64,000 nt of DNA from Grimontia marina (GTDB lineage Bacteria; Pseudomonadota; Gammaproteobacteria; Enterobacterales; Vibrionaceae): assembly GCF_900060185.1 (NCBI RefSeq), contig NZ_FIZY01000015.1, positions 1 through 64,000 on the forward strand. The letters are read 5' to 3'. The notes below the pieces were generated by a model. The model was not told where the DNA came from and did not search any database. It saw only the letters and a program-made list of their open reading frames with translations. Made by a program: the position numbers and the translations under genes. Position 1 is the first letter of the stretch, and each line of letters opens with the position of its first letter. Of this stretch, positions 31,036 to 41,046 are shown in pieces.

Positions 31036-33597
31036 ATGTTTATCTTGCAAAACTATGTTGATCAGCAATTAGAGCGTCTTAATGCCTTCAACCACGTTAG
31101 GTTGGAGCGCGCACGAAGCGCTATGCACTCTCAGGCCGTTAATGTCTTTAACGTATTGCCTGCCTTGCTGCACTTTAATCATCCTGCTGTCCCTGGCTAC
31201 CTAGAACGTAGCGTCGTCCATGGTATCTGCAATTTCTCCCTTTCAGACGTTCAGCAAGACTTCGTCAACGATTGCGCCCTCGCACTGAATATCCCATCAC
31301 CGGGTAAGCCATTTTCCCAAGAGCACCCTATCAAAGGCCTGTTCTCTATGGGGAGTACCGCTTCGATGGGTCAAAGCCTTTCCAGTGATCTGGATATTTG
31401 GGTCTGTGTACAGGACTGGGTGGGGCATGATGAGCGTGACATGCTTGACGCCAAATGTTCACTGATTTCCGACTGGGCGATGTCTCAGGGTGTGGAAGTG
31501 AACTTCTTTGTGATTTGCGAGCAACGTTTCCGCCAGAACATGGCGCAGGCGATGACCACGGAAAACTGTGGCTCGACCCAACATTATCTTCTACTTGATG
31601 AATTTTACCGCTCCGCTGTGCATCTGGCTGGACAGCATCTTCTTTGGTATCTGGTACCTCCAGAGATGGAAGGCTGTTACGAAGATTACGTCGGGGAGAT
31701 GATTGCCAGTGGTGCCATTGAGCGCAACGACTGGGTGGATTTTGGTGGCCTGCCTTCGATCCCGGCTGAAGAGTACTTCGGCTCAAGCCTCTGGCAACTG
31801 TATAAAAGTATCGATTCACCGTATAAGTCGGTACTAAAAGCAATCTTGCTTGAAGCTTACTCTTGGGAGTACCCGGGAACCCAGCTTTTGAGCGTTGACG
31901 GCAAACGCCGTTTCTTCTCTGGCATGTTGGACGTTTATCAGTCTGACGCTTATTACCTTATGCTGGAGAAAGTGACCCGTTATCTTGAGCGTATCGATGA
32001 CCACCGCCGTCTTGATCTGGTGCGCCGCTGCTTCTACCTCAAAACCCACGAGAAACTAACCCGTGAGCCTGGCCCAGGTTCTGTGCCATGGCGTCGAGAA
32101 GTACTGTGTATCCTAACCCGTGAATGGGGCTGGTCACAGGAAGACATCGCGCGGCTGGATGATCGCCGTAATTGGAAAGTGGAAGAGGTTAAAGAAGCAC
32201 ATAACGAGCTACTTGAAGCCTTGATGCTGAGCTATCGAAACCTTATCCGTTTCGCGCGCCGCAATGACATTACTTCTGCTATCAGCCCTGAAGACATCAG
32301 TATTCTGGCACGTAAGCTTTATGCTGCGTTTGAGGTATTGCCGGGCAAAGTGACCCTGCTTAACCCGCAACTGTCTCCGGATTTGCATGAAGCGGACCTG
32401 AGCTTTATTCAGGTGAAGGAAGGTCGCAGTAATCCTCCGGGTTGGTATCTGTATAAACAATCATTGAAGCCAGTGGAAATCATTGGCCGTTCGCCGCTCG
32501 AACATAATCGCTACCTTTCAAAGCTGGTGGCGTGGGCGTATTTCAATGGCCTTTTGACTGAATCTAGCCGCCTGCATTCCGTGGCACGTAACAGCAAGGT
32601 CGACATCGACAAGCTTTACCAACTGGTCAGTGACCTTCGTAACACCTTCTCTGTACGTCGTCCGCAGCCTTCACTGCAGGCGCTGTCGAGTCCTTGTGAA
32701 GTGCGTAAGCTGGCGTTGTTTATCAACCTTGAAAACGACCCAACCACAGAGCTTAAACAGCCTGCGGTGCGTTTCGATTTCAAAAACACGGATATTTTCA
32801 GCTATGGTGCTGAGCAGCAGTGTTTGGTTGGCAGTGTCGATTTGGTTTACCGCAATAGCTGGAACGAAGTGCGTACCCTGAACTTCAAGGGTGAAAACGC
32901 GATTCTTGACGTATTGAAAACTTTGCTGGGTAAAATGCACCAGGATGCCATTCCGCCAGAGTCGGTGGATGTGTTCTGCTATGCAGGCAAGATGCGTGGT
33001 TTGATTCGTAACCTGGTTTATCAACTGGTTGCAGAATGCATCGACATGCGCCTGAAACCAATAGATCAGGAGAAACGTCGCCGATTTAAAGCGATTCGAG
33101 TCGCGGACCAAACCTTTGGCTTATTCTTTGAGCGTCGCGGTGTGTCAGTCCAGAAACTCGAAAACTCCGTCGAGTTCTACCGTTCTATTTCGACCAACAA
33201 GGTTCACGGCTCACCGGTAGTGGTATTGGACAAAGACGCCGATATTCATCCGCCGGAAGTGGTTGACTCATACGCCAGTGAAGGTCTTATCCAGTTCTTT
33301 TTTGAAGATTGTAATGACGGCTTCCACATCTATGTGTTGGATGAAAATAACCGCGTGGAAGTTTACCGTCAGTGCAGCGGTGACAAAGAGGAAATGGTGC
33401 AGGGTGTGAACCGTTTCTACACCTCAGCACAGGAAGCAACGAACTTTGGCGGTAAAGCGGTGAACTTCAATCTGCCGCAGTTTTACGACATCATTCACCA
33501 GGCTGATGGTCGCGCTCAAGTGATTCCTTACAAGAGTGACCGCCAATGGCAACGTTCTGATGCGAATACTGACGCTGCCCAATACGCGTCCCGCTGA
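31036..33597 (+). CDS. cyaA: adenylate cyclase, class I
   Basis: CyaA makes cyclic AMP, the signal for CRP. The 853-residue length fits class I enterobacterial-type cyclases. The catalytic N-terminal half has GLFSMGSTASMGQSLSSDLDIWVC (about residues 100-123), the nucleotidyltransferase GS...DxD motif, and the regulatory C-terminal half is long. The ATG at 31036 gives MFILQNYVDQQLERLNAFN; the TTG at 31045 gives a product whose N-terminus lines up with E. coli CyaA, itself started with TTG. The TTG start would limit expression. A hairpin terminator follows. Confidence 0.96.
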   Translation: MFILQNYVDQQLERLNAFNHVRLERARSAMHSQAVNVFNVLPALLHFNHPAVPGYLERSVVHGICNFSLSDVQQDFVNDCALALNIPSPGKPFSQEHPIKGLFSMGSTASMGQSLSSDLDIWVCVQDWVGHDERDMLDAKCSLISDWAMSQGVEVNFFVICEQRFRQNMAQAMTTENCGSTQHYLLLDEFYRSAVHLAGQHLLWYLVPPEMEGCYEDYVGEMIASGAIERNDWVDFGGLPSIPAEEYFGSSLWQLYKSIDSPYKSVLKAILLEAYSWEYPGTQLLSVDGKRRFFSGMLDVYQSDAYYLMLEKVTRYLERIDDHRRLDLVRRCFYLKTHEKLTREPGPGSVPWRREVLCILTREWGWSQEDIARLDDRRNWKVEEVKEAHNELLEALMLSYRNLIRFARRNDITSAISPEDISILARKLYAAFEVLPGKVTLLNPQLSPDLHEADLSFIQVKEGRSNPPGWYLYKQSLKPVEIIGRSPLEHNRYLSKLVAWAYFNGLLTESSRLHSVARNSKVDIDKLYQLVSDLRNTFSVRRPQPSLQALSSPCEVRKLALFINLENDPTTELKQPAVRFDFKNTDIFSYGAEQQCLVGSVDLVYRNSWNEVRTLNFKGENAILDVLKTLLGKMHQDAIPPESVDVFCYAGKMRGLIRNLVYQLVAECIDMRLKPIDQEKRRRFKAIRVADQTFGLFFERRGVSVQKLENSVEFYRSISTNKVHGSPVVVLDKDADIHPPEVVDSYASEGLIQFFFEDCNDGFHIYVLDENNRVEVYRQCSGDKEEMVQGVNRFYTSAQEATNFGGKAVNFNLPQFYDIIHQADGRAQVIPYKSDRQWQRSDANTDAAQYASR

Positions 33598-33610
33598 TTA
33601 ATCTCAAATA

Positions 33611-33645
33611 AGAAAGGCTGGCACCAGTTGCTGTCAGCCCTTCTT
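33611..33645. terminator. probable terminator between cyaA and cyaY
   Basis: Arms agaaaggctggca and tgtcagcccttct pair with two G-U pairs around an 8-base loop. The T-rich side is weak on both strands. The two genes converge here. Confidence 0.6.
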
Positions 33646-33671
33646 GATACACCTTCATATAAAGTTGCTTT

Positions 33672-33983
33672 CTACCAATCCACACTCTCGCCAGCGTGTT
33701 TGGAACATTCTTGCTTCACCATGTCCATAAACTCGATACCACTTTTGCTGCACAGCCATTGACCGTCCTGATAGCTGAAATGGAAGCCGCCTGAGCGTGA
33801 TGCCAACCAAATCTCTTTCATCGGCTCCTGGCGGTTGATGATGATCTGGCTGCGGTCTTCAAAATCCAGTGTCAGAACATTGCCATTCGTTTCGTAATCG
33901 ATATCCGCGCCACTCTCGTCGATGCCGTCTTCAATCGCCATCCATTGTTCGTCAACCAGTTCATGGTATTGGCTTGTGTTCAT
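33672..33983 (-). CDS. cyaY: CyaY, bacterial frataxin
   Basis: CyaY binds iron and tunes iron-sulfur cluster assembly by IscS. The 103-residue protein has an acidic first helix (YHELVDEQWMAIEDGIDESGADIDYE), then the strands TLDFEDRSQIIINRQEPMKEIWLASRSGGFHFSY and the final helix, exactly the frataxin plan. It is divergent from lptM-lysA and convergent with cyaA, as in E. coli. Confidence 0.96.
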   Translation of the reverse strand: MNTSQYHELVDEQWMAIEDGIDESGADIDYETNGNVLTLDFEDRSQIIINRQEPMKEIWLASRSGGFHFSYQDGQWLCSKSGIEFMDMVKQECSKHAGESVDW

Positions 33984-34057
33984 TCTTAGTCGTCCTATTG
34001 CTTTTCAGTGCGTTGATGCGATTATAGAGGGCATTAACTTTTAGATCACTGGCATAA

Positions 34058-34219
34058 ATGATGCGATTAGCCCTGAAACTTGCCGCACTGGCAACAGTAG
34101 CCCTGATTTCGGCATGCGGTCAGCAAGGACCTCTCTACTTTCCTGAAGATATACCCGCCCAAAATGAGCAGGTAAATCCGGAAACGCCGCAGGATACTCA
34201 GGAATCTACTCAGCCATAA
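34058..34219 (+). CDS. lptM: small lipoprotein LptM (YifL family)
   Basis: The ORF encodes 53 residues: an N-terminal hydrophobic signal (MMRLALKLAALATVALISAC), a lipobox ISAC with Cys at residue 20, then GQQGPLYFPEDIPAQ and a Gln/Glu/Pro/Thr-rich tail. The GxxGPLYFP segment right after the lipidated Cys is the mark of LptM, which helps the LptDE complex mature in the outer membrane. It lies between cyaY and lysA, the E. coli position of yifL. It is too short for most automatic calls. Start may be the second Met. Confidence 0.9.
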   Translation: MMRLALKLAALATVALISACGQQGPLYFPEDIPAQNEQVNPETPQDTQESTQP

Positions 34220-34243
34220 AACTTTGGACAGGGAAGGACAACG

Positions 34244-35497
34244 TTGGACTACTTCAATTATCAGGATGACGGGCAACTGTGGGCAGAAGAGCTGCCACTG
34301 GCGCAGCTTGCGGAACAATACGGTACACCGCTTTATGTTTACTCGCGTGCGACGCTTGAGCGTCACTGGCATGCGTTTGATAAAGCTGTGGGTGACCACC
34401 CGCACCTGATTTGTTATGCCGTGAAGGCAAACAGCAACCTTGGCGTACTGAATGTATTGGCGCGTCTGGGATCAGGCTTTGACATCGTTTCTCAGGGCGA
34501 GCTGGAGCGGGTATTGGCGGCTGGCGGAGACCCAAAGAAAGTGGTGTTTTCTGGCGTAGGTAAAACCGAGCCGGAAATGGCGCGCGCGCTGGAGCTCGGT
34601 ATTAAATGCTTCAACGTCGAATCAGAAGCCGAGCTTGATCGCCTGAACAAAGTGGCGGGCGAGCTGGGGAAAGTGGCACCAATCAGCCTGCGTATCAACC
34701 CGGATGTGGATGCGAAAACCCACCCGTATATTTCTACCGGTCTGAAAGAAAACAAATTCGGCATCGCGTTTGATAGAGCCCGTGAGGTTTACCAATACGC
34801 GAACAGCCTGCCACACCTTTCTGTGCATGGTATTGACTGTCACATTGGTTCACAGCTGACAGAGCTGGCTCCGTTTATCGAGTCGACCGATCGCCTGCTG
34901 GCGCTGATTGATGCGCTTGGACAGGATGGCATCTCTATCGATCACCTTGATGTAGGTGGTGGTCTCGGCGTGACTTACAGCGATGAGAAACCGCCAGAGC
35001 CATCTGACTATGCGAAAGCCTTGCTTGACCGTTTGTCGAACCATCAGGATATCGAGCTGGTTTTTGAGCCGGGCCGTGCGATCGCCGCCAATGCCGGTGT
35101 CTTGCTGACCAAGGTTGAGTTCCTCAAGCACAACGAAGAAAAGAATTTCGCCATCATTGATGCGGCGATGAACGACTTACTGCGTCCAGCGCTTTACCAA
35201 GCTTGGCAGGATATTGTTCCTGTACAGCCACGTCAGGGTGAAGCCAAAACTTATGATTTGGTTGGGCCTGTGTGCGAAACCGGCGATTACCTTGGTAAAG
35301 ACCGCGCGCTGGTGCTTGAAGCGGGTGATCTGCTGGCGGTGCGTTCATCAGGTGCTTATGGCTTTGTGATGTCGTCTAACTACAACACCCGCTGCCGTGC
35401 AGCAGAAGTGATGGTAGATGGCGACCAATCCCACCTGGTGCGTCAGCGTGAGCCGCTGGCATCACTGTGGGAGTTAGAACAGGTACTGCCTGAGTAA
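34244..35497 (+). CDS. lysA: diaminopimelate decarboxylase LysA
   Basis: LysA decarboxylates meso-diaminopimelate to lysine, using PLP. The 417-residue protein shows [13 protein letters not shown] (the PLP lysine), [63 protein letters not shown], and the [11 protein letters not shown] active-site Cys segment. The start codon is TTG, supported by aagga 5 bases upstream. It heads lysA-dapF-DUF484-xerC-yigB, with overlapping stops and starts from dapF to xerC. Confidence 0.97.
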   Translation: MDYFNYQDDGQLWAEELPLAQLAEQYGTPLYVYSRATLERHWHAFDKAVGDHPHLICYAVKANSNLGVLNVLARLGSGFDIVSQGELERVLAAGGDPKKVVFSGVGKTEPEMARALELGIKCFNVESEAELDRLNKVAGELGKVAPISLRINPDVDAKTHPYISTGLKENKFGIAFDRAREVYQYANSLPHLSVHGIDCHIGSQLTELAPFIESTDRLLALIDALGQDGISIDHLDVGGGLGVTYSDEKPPEPSDYAKALLDRLSNHQDIELVFEPGRAIAANAGVLLTKVEFLKHNEEKNFAIIDAAMNDLLRPALYQAWQDIVPVQPRQGEAKTYDLVGPVCETGDYLGKDRALVLEAGDLLAVRSSGAYGFVMSSNYNTRCRAAEVMVDGDQSHLVRQREPLASLWELEQVLPE

Positions 35498-35507
35498 AAG
35501 GATCCGG

Positions 35508-36338
35508 ATGCAGATACAATTTTCCAAAATGCATGGTCTCGGCAACGATTTTATGGTCGTTGACTGTGTGACGCAAAATGCATACTTCTCTCCGGATATG
35601 ATCCGCCGTCTGGCGGACAGAAATACCGGCGTGGGGTTTGATCAGCTGTTGGTGGTTGAACCGCCTTACGATCCGGAAAGTGATTTCCATTACCGGATTT
35701 TTAATGCTGACAGCAGCGAAGTGGAGCAGTGCGGCAATGGTGCGCGCTGCTTTGCCCGTTTTGTGCGAATGAAAGGGCTGACCAACAAAAACCAAATTCA
35801 GGTCAGCACTAAAGGCGGCAAGATGATACTCAAGATGGACAGTGACGAACTGGTCACTGCCAACATGGGTGAGCCTATCTGGGCACCGTCTAAAATCCCC
35901 TTCCGCGCAAACGCTGAAGAAAAAACCTATATTTTACGTGTAGAAGATAAAACCCTGTTTGTGGGCGCGGTCAGTATGGGTAACCCGCATTGCGTCACCG
36001 TGGTCGATGACGTCGATACCTATGACGTGGAAGGCCTGGGTCCGTTGGTGGAATCCCACGAGCGTTTCCCAGAGCGTGTTAACGCTGGCTTTATGCAGGT
36101 GGTATCGCGCAATGAAATCCGTCTTCGCGTTTACGAGCGCGGTGCGGGCGAAACTCAGGCGTGTGGCAGTGGTGCTTGTGCAGCAGTCGCTGTGGGCATT
36201 TTGCAGGGTTTGCTTGATGAGTCGGTGAAAGTGCACTTGCCGGGCGGCGATCTGAAAATCCGCTGGAAAGGTGTAGGGCATCCGCTTTACATGACGGGTC
36301 CGGCTTCACACGTATACGATGGACAGATAACAGTATGA
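35508..36338 (+). CDS. dapF: diaminopimelate epimerase DapF
   Basis: DapF interconverts LL- and meso-diaminopimelate for lysine and peptidoglycan. The 276-residue protein has [15 protein letters not shown] at the start and the two catalytic cysteines in [13 protein letters not shown] (about residue 73) and [13 protein letters not shown] (about residue 219). It begins 10 bases after lysA and overlaps the next gene by 4 bases. Confidence 0.97.
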   Translation: MQIQFSKMHGLGNDFMVVDCVTQNAYFSPDMIRRLADRNTGVGFDQLLVVEPPYDPESDFHYRIFNADSSEVEQCGNGARCFARFVRMKGLTNKNQIQVSTKGGKMILKMDSDELVTANMGEPIWAPSKIPFRANAEEKTYILRVEDKTLFVGAVSMGNPHCVTVVDDVDTYDVEGLGPLVESHERFPERVNAGFMQVVSRNEIRLRVYERGAGETQACGSGACAAVAVGILQGLLDESVKVHLPGGDLKIRWKGVGHPLYMTGPASHVYDGQITV

Positions 36339-37009
36339 CGGAGCTTTCCAAGCTCAAAGGGCCACTGGCTGAGGCATTGACCGAAGAAGCCGTGGCCGCT
36401 TTTCTGAAAGACAATCCAGATTTCTTCAATCGCCAGCCTGAACTGGCGGCACAACTGAGAGTGCCTCATGCTGAGCGTGGTGCGGTATCTCTGGTGGAAA
36501 TCCAACTCGGCCGTTTGCGTGAGCGCGTGGCCGAGCTTGAAGAAGACATTACCCAATTGATGAGCATCGCGGCAGGTAATGAGAACCTGTTTCGCGCTTT
36601 CTCTCATGCGCACAAGGCGCTGTTTGTGGCAGAAAGTGAAGACGATATTCACAAAGCCTTGCTGGAACTTGCCAACTCACTGCACTTGGTTGTGAACCTC
36701 CGTCTCTATAACGGTGTACACCATCCACTGCACCGCAAGAGTGTGGATGCGGTGAAAGCGGCGCATTTCTGCGGTCAGCGCATCTACCTTGGCAGATTAC
36801 GCAAAGTCGATGGCGACCATTTCGTTACTCAAGCCCCTGAGCTTGGCTCTTATGCACTGGTTCCTGTGTTTAAAGGCAAAGAACTGGGTTTTCTGACCTT
36901 TGCCAGCCAAGATGGCGGTCACTTCCAGCCCAGTATGGATACATTGTTTGTCGAACAGATTGCCGAGCACATCGCCATCCTCCTCACCAAGTGGCAGGCG
37001 AACGAATGA
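36335..37009 (+). CDS. DUF484 family protein (YigA-like)
   Basis: The 224-residue protein has an N-terminal helical part ([57 protein letters not shown]), with the FLxxNPDFF motif of this family, and a GAF-like C-terminal domain (about 75-220). It always sits between dapF and xerC in gammaproteobacteria, which suggests a link to XerC or chromosome dimer resolution, but no function is proved. It overlaps both neighbours by 4 bases. Confidence 0.9.
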   Translation: MTELSKLKGPLAEALTEEAVAAFLKDNPDFFNRQPELAAQLRVPHAERGAVSLVEIQLGRLRERVAELEEDITQLMSIAAGNENLFRAFSHAHKALFVAESEDDIHKALLELANSLHLVVNLRLYNGVHHPLHRKSVDAVKAAHFCGQRIYLGRLRKVDGDHFVTQAPELGSYALVPVFKGKELGFLTFASQDGGHFQPSMDTLFVEQIAEHIAILLTKWQANE

Positions 37010-37923
37010 GTTTGCCTGCCAGCATCGAAAAACCGCTGGCGCGATTCTTTGATTACATGATCCGCGAGCGGGGCTTAAGCCGCCACACCGAAAACAATTA
37101 CCGTCAACAATTGACCGCCAGTGCAGAGTTCCTGGTGGGGGCAGGCGTGACCAAATGGCAGGATGTCGATGCCGCATGGGTGCGTCAAATTGCAGCCCAA
37201 GCCAAGCGCGAACGTCTGAAAGCGGGCAGCATTGCGCTTCGCCTGTCAGCCCTTCGCAGCTTCTTTGATTTTATGGTGTCAGACGGAGCACTGGCGGCGA
37301 ATCCTGCGAAAGGCGTGGCAGCGCCCAAGCAAGGTCGCACGCTGCCAAAGAACCTTGATGTCGATGAAGTGAATCAGCTGCTGTCGGTGGATGCGGATGA
37401 CCCATTGTCAGTGCGCGATCGCGCCATGATGGAGCTGATGTACGGCGCAGGACTTCGCCTGTCTGAGCTTATTGGCCTTAACGTTCGTGATGTGGCGATG
37501 CGAAAGGGCGATTTGCGTGTGATCGGTAAAGGCGACAAAGAGCGTGTGGTGCCTTTTACCGGTATGGCGAAAGAGTGGCTGTTCAACTGGCTGAAAGTAC
37601 GTAACCAACTGCTTAAAGGGCCGGAAGATGCTCTTTTCCTGTCGAAGCTGGGAAACCGTATCTCTCCGCGCAGCGTACAAAAGCGTATGGCGGAATGGGG
37701 AAAGAAACAGGCGGTCAGCAGCCATATCAACCCCCATAAATTGCGTCATAGTTTTGCTACCCACATGTTGGAGTCTTCCGGTGACTTGAGGGCGGTGCAG
37801 GAGCTTCTGGGCCACGCTGATCTCTCCACCACTCAGGTTTATACCCACCTCGACTTCCAGCATCTGGCTAAAGTGTACGACGCTGCGCACCCCAGGGCGC
37901 GTAAGCGCAAAAACGACGACTGA
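37006..37923 (+). CDS. xerC: tyrosine recombinase XerC
   Basis: XerC resolves chromosome dimers at dif with XerD and is used by elements that integrate at dif. The 305-residue protein has an N-terminal SAM-like domain ([23 protein letters not shown]) and the catalytic domain with Arg in [12 protein letters not shown], Lys in [41 protein letters not shown] (His and the nucleophilic Tyr). The ATG at 37006 overlaps the DUF484 stop (ATGA); a GTG five codons earlier is less likely. It lies between DUF484 and yigB. Confidence 0.96.
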   Translation: MSLPASIEKPLARFFDYMIRERGLSRHTENNYRQQLTASAEFLVGAGVTKWQDVDAAWVRQIAAQAKRERLKAGSIALRLSALRSFFDFMVSDGALAANPAKGVAAPKQGRTLPKNLDVDEVNQLLSVDADDPLSVRDRAMMELMYGAGLRLSELIGLNVRDVAMRKGDLRVIGKGDKERVVPFTGMAKEWLFNWLKVRNQLLKGPEDALFLSKLGNRISPRSVQKRMAEWGKKQAVSSHINPHKLRHSFATHMLESSGDLRAVQELLGHADLSTTQVYTHLDFQHLAKVYDAAHPRARKRKNDD

Positions 37924-37950
37924 CCTCACTACTCACTGCAAGGAGCGCGC

Positions 37951-38667
37951 ATGAAGTTCTATCGCCGCTGGCAACCTGTCTCTGCTATGACGTTTGATTT
38001 GGATGACACCCTGTATGACAACCGGGTGGTGATTATCCGTGCAGAGCAAATGTTGCTGGATTGGCTGGAAGCGTGCTGCCCGGCGATGGCCAACTTTGAC
38101 TGGCCCCAGTGGCAGGTGATGCGCTCAGAAGTGATTGCAGCGGATGCCTCGCTGGTGGGGTTTGTCACCGAAATCCGTCGAGCCCAACTCACCTTGGCAG
38201 CTTTACGTTGCGGCCTGAGTGAGGCTGACGCCAAATCTCTCGCCGATGATGGCGTGGCATTTTTCCTTCATGAGCGCAGTAATTTTATCGTGCCGGAAGA
38301 CGTGATGCAGAGCATGGGCGAATTGGCTGACCGCTATCCGCTGGTGGCGATCACCAACGGGAATGTTGATTGTGACAAGCTGGGCCTGACGCCGCTATTC
38401 AAGCAGGTGCTTCAGGCAGGGCCGGACGGTGCAGCGAAACCTGACGGCGCACTGTTTACCAAGGCGCAGTCCATCCTGAATATTCCCGCAGATACCATTC
38501 TCCATGTTGGCGATCACCTCAAAGCCGATGTACGCGGGGCGAAACTAGCTGGCTTTAAAGCGTGTTGGTTTAACGACACAAAAACGCCGCTGACATTGCA
38601 GCGGCGCGCTTCGTTACTACCGGACGTGGAAATTTCTGACCTTTCCGAGTTGCTCTTGCTGGGCTAG
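37951..38667 (+). CDS. yigB: HAD-family hydrolase YigB (FMN phosphatase type)
   Basis: The 238-residue HAD phosphatase shows FDLDDTLYDN (motif I, about residues 16-25), ITNGN (motif II), a Lys in GAAKPDGALF (motif III), and HVGDHLKADVRGAKLAGFKACWFN (motif IV). E. coli YigB dephosphorylates flavin mononucleotide and lies in this same operon. It overlaps doxX on the other strand by 4 bases. Confidence 0.9.
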   Translation: MKFYRRWQPVSAMTFDLDDTLYDNRVVIIRAEQMLLDWLEACCPAMANFDWPQWQVMRSEVIAADASLVGFVTEIRRAQLTLAALRCGLSEADAKSLADDGVAFFLHERSNFIVPEDVMQSMGELADRYPLVAITNGNVDCDKLGLTPLFKQVLQAGPDGAAKPDGALFTKAQSILNIPADTILHVGDHLKADVRGAKLAGFKACWFNDTKTPLTLQRRASLLPDVEISDLSELLLLG

Positions 38668-39101
38668 TTACGGTTCTTCAACCAGTTATCAACCGCAGCC
38701 ATGCCTGGACCCCAAATCATAGTGACAAGCAGCATCACACCCCACATCTGGTGGTCGAAAAAGCCTTTTGGCCACAGCGCTGGATAAGACACCACGGCAA
38801 CAATGTTAAAGGCAAACAGGGCAAAAGCCGCTGGGCGGGTTAAAAGGCCGAGTGCCAGGAACACGGGTAAAATAAGTTCCGCCGCTGTGCCGAGGTAGGC
38901 CGCCATTTCCCAAGGAAGAAACGGTACCTGATATTCGTATTCGAACAGGAACAGGGTACTGTCCCAGCTGGCAACTTTGGTTTGGCCGGATTTGAAAAAT
39001 ACCCAGGCTACCCAGAGGCGGCTAACCAGCAGAAGAACCGGAACCAAAGGCTTCAGCGCAGATTCCATCAAGTCGTCGATTTTATTGATCACAGCGAACA
39101 T
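38664..39101 (-). CDS. DoxX-family membrane protein of the bufferin operon
   Basis: The 145-residue protein has four spans and a loop with the WxxGxxKxxxWxxT-like DoxX pattern (FFKSGQTKVASWDSTLFLFEYEYQVPFLPW). DoxX proteins act in redox or quinone-linked membrane tasks. It is the last of four genes: precursor peptide, DUF692 enzyme, DUF2063 partner, DoxX. A DoxX gene in this place is common in bufferin-type operons (often called bufD), where its role is unproved. Confidence 0.88.
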   Translation of the reverse strand: MFAVINKIDDLMESALKPLVPVLLLVSRLWVAWVFFKSGQTKVASWDSTLFLFEYEYQVPFLPWEMAAYLGTAAELILPVFLALGLLTRPAAFALFAFNIVAVVSYPALWPKGFFDHQMWGVMLLVTMIWGPGMAAVDNWLKNRN

Positions 39102-39121
39102 GTGCGATTTCCTTTTTCTTG

Positions 39122-39871
39122 TTAATCACTGGCCAGTGCAAAGCTGCTGAAAACACCGCTTAGCATGGCACCGGAAATGTGTGGCAAAAGCTCGGGGTCA
39201 ATCTCCCCAAACGCGAAATCTTTACAAGCGAGGATCAGCGAGGCTTCTTCATCGCTGATAGTGGTGACACTGATCCCTTCGTTATCTTTCTGCACCAGCA
39301 GGGCTTCTGGACGCATCAAATCCAGCTGATTCAATGCCTCCTCATCCTGATTGCTGACCGCTTGCCAGAGTGTGGCGACAGCAAAGTCACTTTTCATCAC
39401 GGCGGATGCCGGAGAAACCGTCAGCTGAATACGCGGAAAATCTTCCGGTGGTATTTCTGACAAGGCCTCGACCGGAAAAGCTTCCGGCAATGGCGCTCTG
39501 TTCACGCATTGGATATGCCATTCAATCTCAGTGATATCTGCCAGATACGGAACAGCTTCAATAATGTTGGGCAGCGCGCGAATGGTGTCAGCAAACCCGG
39601 CGCCATAGCGATCGGCGCAGGCGTTATCCATGGTGGTGCCAAGTACGTGGTGACGGGCAATGGCCTGAAAGCACTCTTCGCCCACCAGAGCATTGGCGAC
39701 GGGGTAAATATTCTTGAGGCATTCGGTCAGGGTCATCACAAAGTTGTTGCGGTAAACCTGTATCAGCGCCTCAGGCTCCGTCACGCCCTGCGCAACAGGG
39801 AGCTCGTGCGATTCATAATGCAGGGCATCGCGAAATTGATGCTGCAGTGAAGCAAGGCTGGGGGCGCTCAT
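39122..39871 (-). CDS. DUF2063/HvfC-BufC-family partner of the MNIO enzyme
   Basis: The 249-residue protein begins with the DUF2063 helical domain (LQHQFRDALHYESHELP...VYRNNFVMTLTECLKNIYPVANALVGEECFQAIARHHV, about residues 8-90), a common putative DNA-binding-like fold reused as a peptide-binding partner. Family knowledge: such proteins bind the leader of the precursor peptide and deliver it to the DUF692 enzyme. It overlaps bufB by 4 bases, so the two are probably made in step. Confidence 0.88.
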   Translation of the reverse strand: MSAPSLASLQHQFRDALHYESHELPVAQGVTEPEALIQVYRNNFVMTLTECLKNIYPVANALVGEECFQAIARHHVLGTTMDNACADRYGAGFADTIRALPNIIEAVPYLADITEIEWHIQCVNRAPLPEAFPVEALSEIPPEDFPRIQLTVSPASAVMKSDFAVATLWQAVSNQDEEALNQLDLMRPEALLVQKDNEGISVTTISDEEASLILACKDFAFGEIDPELLPHISGAMLSGVFSSFALASD

Positions 39872-40719
39872 GAAGCCTCCTTCACGGATGGCGAGAGGGC
39901 TTTGACGATGCGATCGGCTTTTGCTGCTTCACCGAGTAAAACGTCCGGCGTAGGGATATCGCGATCCCATTCAATCAAGGTATGGCGCGCGCCGTGCTCG
40001 GCAATCCATTTTTCATAAAGCGACCACACAGGCTCAGACACGGGTTGGCTGTGGGTATCAATCCAGATTTCCCCTTCGTCCAACTGCTTCACGGTAAAAC
40101 CGGCCAGATGGATTTCCTGCACCCACTCAGGATTAATTGCTGCTAGGTAGGTGTCGGTATCAAAGCCATGATTGAAGGCGCTGACATGAATGTTGTTCAG
40201 ATCGAGTAATAAGCCACAGCCAGTGCGTCTCGCCACTTCGGCAAGAAACTCCCACTCAGGAATGGTGGAGTGACTGAAGCTTAAGTAGCTTGAAGGGTTT
40301 TCGACCAACATTTGGCGGCTCAGGTAATCTTGCGTCGCGTCGACATTACGGCAAAACACCTTCAATGCTTCTTCTGTATACGGCAGAGGCAGCAGGTCAT
40401 TGAAGTACTCGCCGTCGACCGAACTCCAGCTTAAATGGTCGGAAACAAAGAGAGGGTCGATTGTGTCGACCAGATGTTTCAGCTTGCCAAGGTGGTGTTT
40501 GTTCACCGGATCGACAGACCCCAGTGACAAACCCACACCGTGGCAACTGACGTCATAGTGGCGCCGCAGGGTGTGCAGCGCCTCAAAGGCTTTTGAGTGC
40601 GGCAGGAAAAAGTTCTCACTGTGTACTTCTAACCATCCGATATCCGGGGAATGATTAAGAAAGTGATCGTGGTGTGGTTGTCTCAGTCCAACGCCCACCC
40701 AAGGAGATACCTTTTCCAT
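39868..40719 (-). CDS. DUF692/MNIO iron enzyme modifying the bufferin peptide
   Basis: The 283-residue barrel protein belongs to DUF692, multinuclear non-heme iron oxidative enzymes that modify peptide cysteines. Probable metal ligands are seen in EVHSENFF, SCHGVGLSLGS, SDHLSW, LVENPSSYL, LLLDLNNIHVSAFNHG, QEIHLAGF and DTHSQPV. The ATG at 40719 is preferred because aaggg stands 8 bases before it; the reading frame starts from a TTG at 40740 directly against the precursor gene. Family knowledge: relatives (BufB, HvfB) convert cysteines to copper-binding heterocycles. Confidence 0.92.
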   Translation of the reverse strand: MEKVSPWVGVGLRQPHHDHFLNHSPDIGWLEVHSENFFLPHSKAFEALHTLRRHYDVSCHGVGLSLGSVDPVNKHHLGKLKHLVDTIDPLFVSDHLSWSSVDGEYFNDLLPLPYTEEALKVFCRNVDATQDYLSRQMLVENPSSYLSFSHSTIPEWEFLAEVARRTGCGLLLDLNNIHVSAFNHGFDTDTYLAAINPEWVQEIHLAGFTVKQLDEGEIWIDTHSQPVSEPVWSLYEKWIAEHGARHTLIEWDRDIPTPDVLLGEAAKADRIVKALSPSVKEAS

Positions 40720-40740
40720 AACGGAACCCTTCAATGCCAA

Positions 40741-41001
40741 TTAAGACGAAGTGGTTGAACCGCCAACCAGACGCTCACACAGACCTTTTGGTACAACGAC
40801 GAAAGCGTCGGTTTGTGCATCTTTGGTTGAGGTGCCTGCACAAGAGCTGTTGTTAGTCGCACAGTCGTTTTTACCGGCTTTCACCACGCCGTAGCATTTT
40901 TCTTTCTCTGCTGCTTGAGCGGGAGCAGCTGTCAGGGTAGTAGCACCTACAGCAAGAAGACTGGTAACAGCAGCAGCGACAGCAAAATTGGTCTTTTTCA
41001 T
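40741..41001 (-). CDS. bufferin-type precursor peptide (DUF2282)
   Basis: The 86-residue protein has a Sec-type signal ([20 protein letters not shown]...APAQA, cut near residue 31) and a mature part with four cysteines at 36, 47, 54 and 75, in [27 protein letters not shown] and VPKGLC. This is the pattern of DUF2282 bufferins, secreted peptides that sequester copper after their cysteines are modified. Its ribosome site, gagaggaa, is strong. It is the first gene of a four-gene operon with DUF692, DUF2063 and DoxX genes. Confidence 0.93.
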   Translation of the reverse strand: MKKTNFAVAAAVTSLLAVGATTLTAAPAQAAEKEKCYGVVKAGKNDCATNNSSCAGTSTKDAQTDAFVVVPKGLCERLVGGSTTSS

Positions 41002-41046
41002 GATAGTTCCTCTCTTTACAGACTTTTGTCATCAAGATAATCAATA

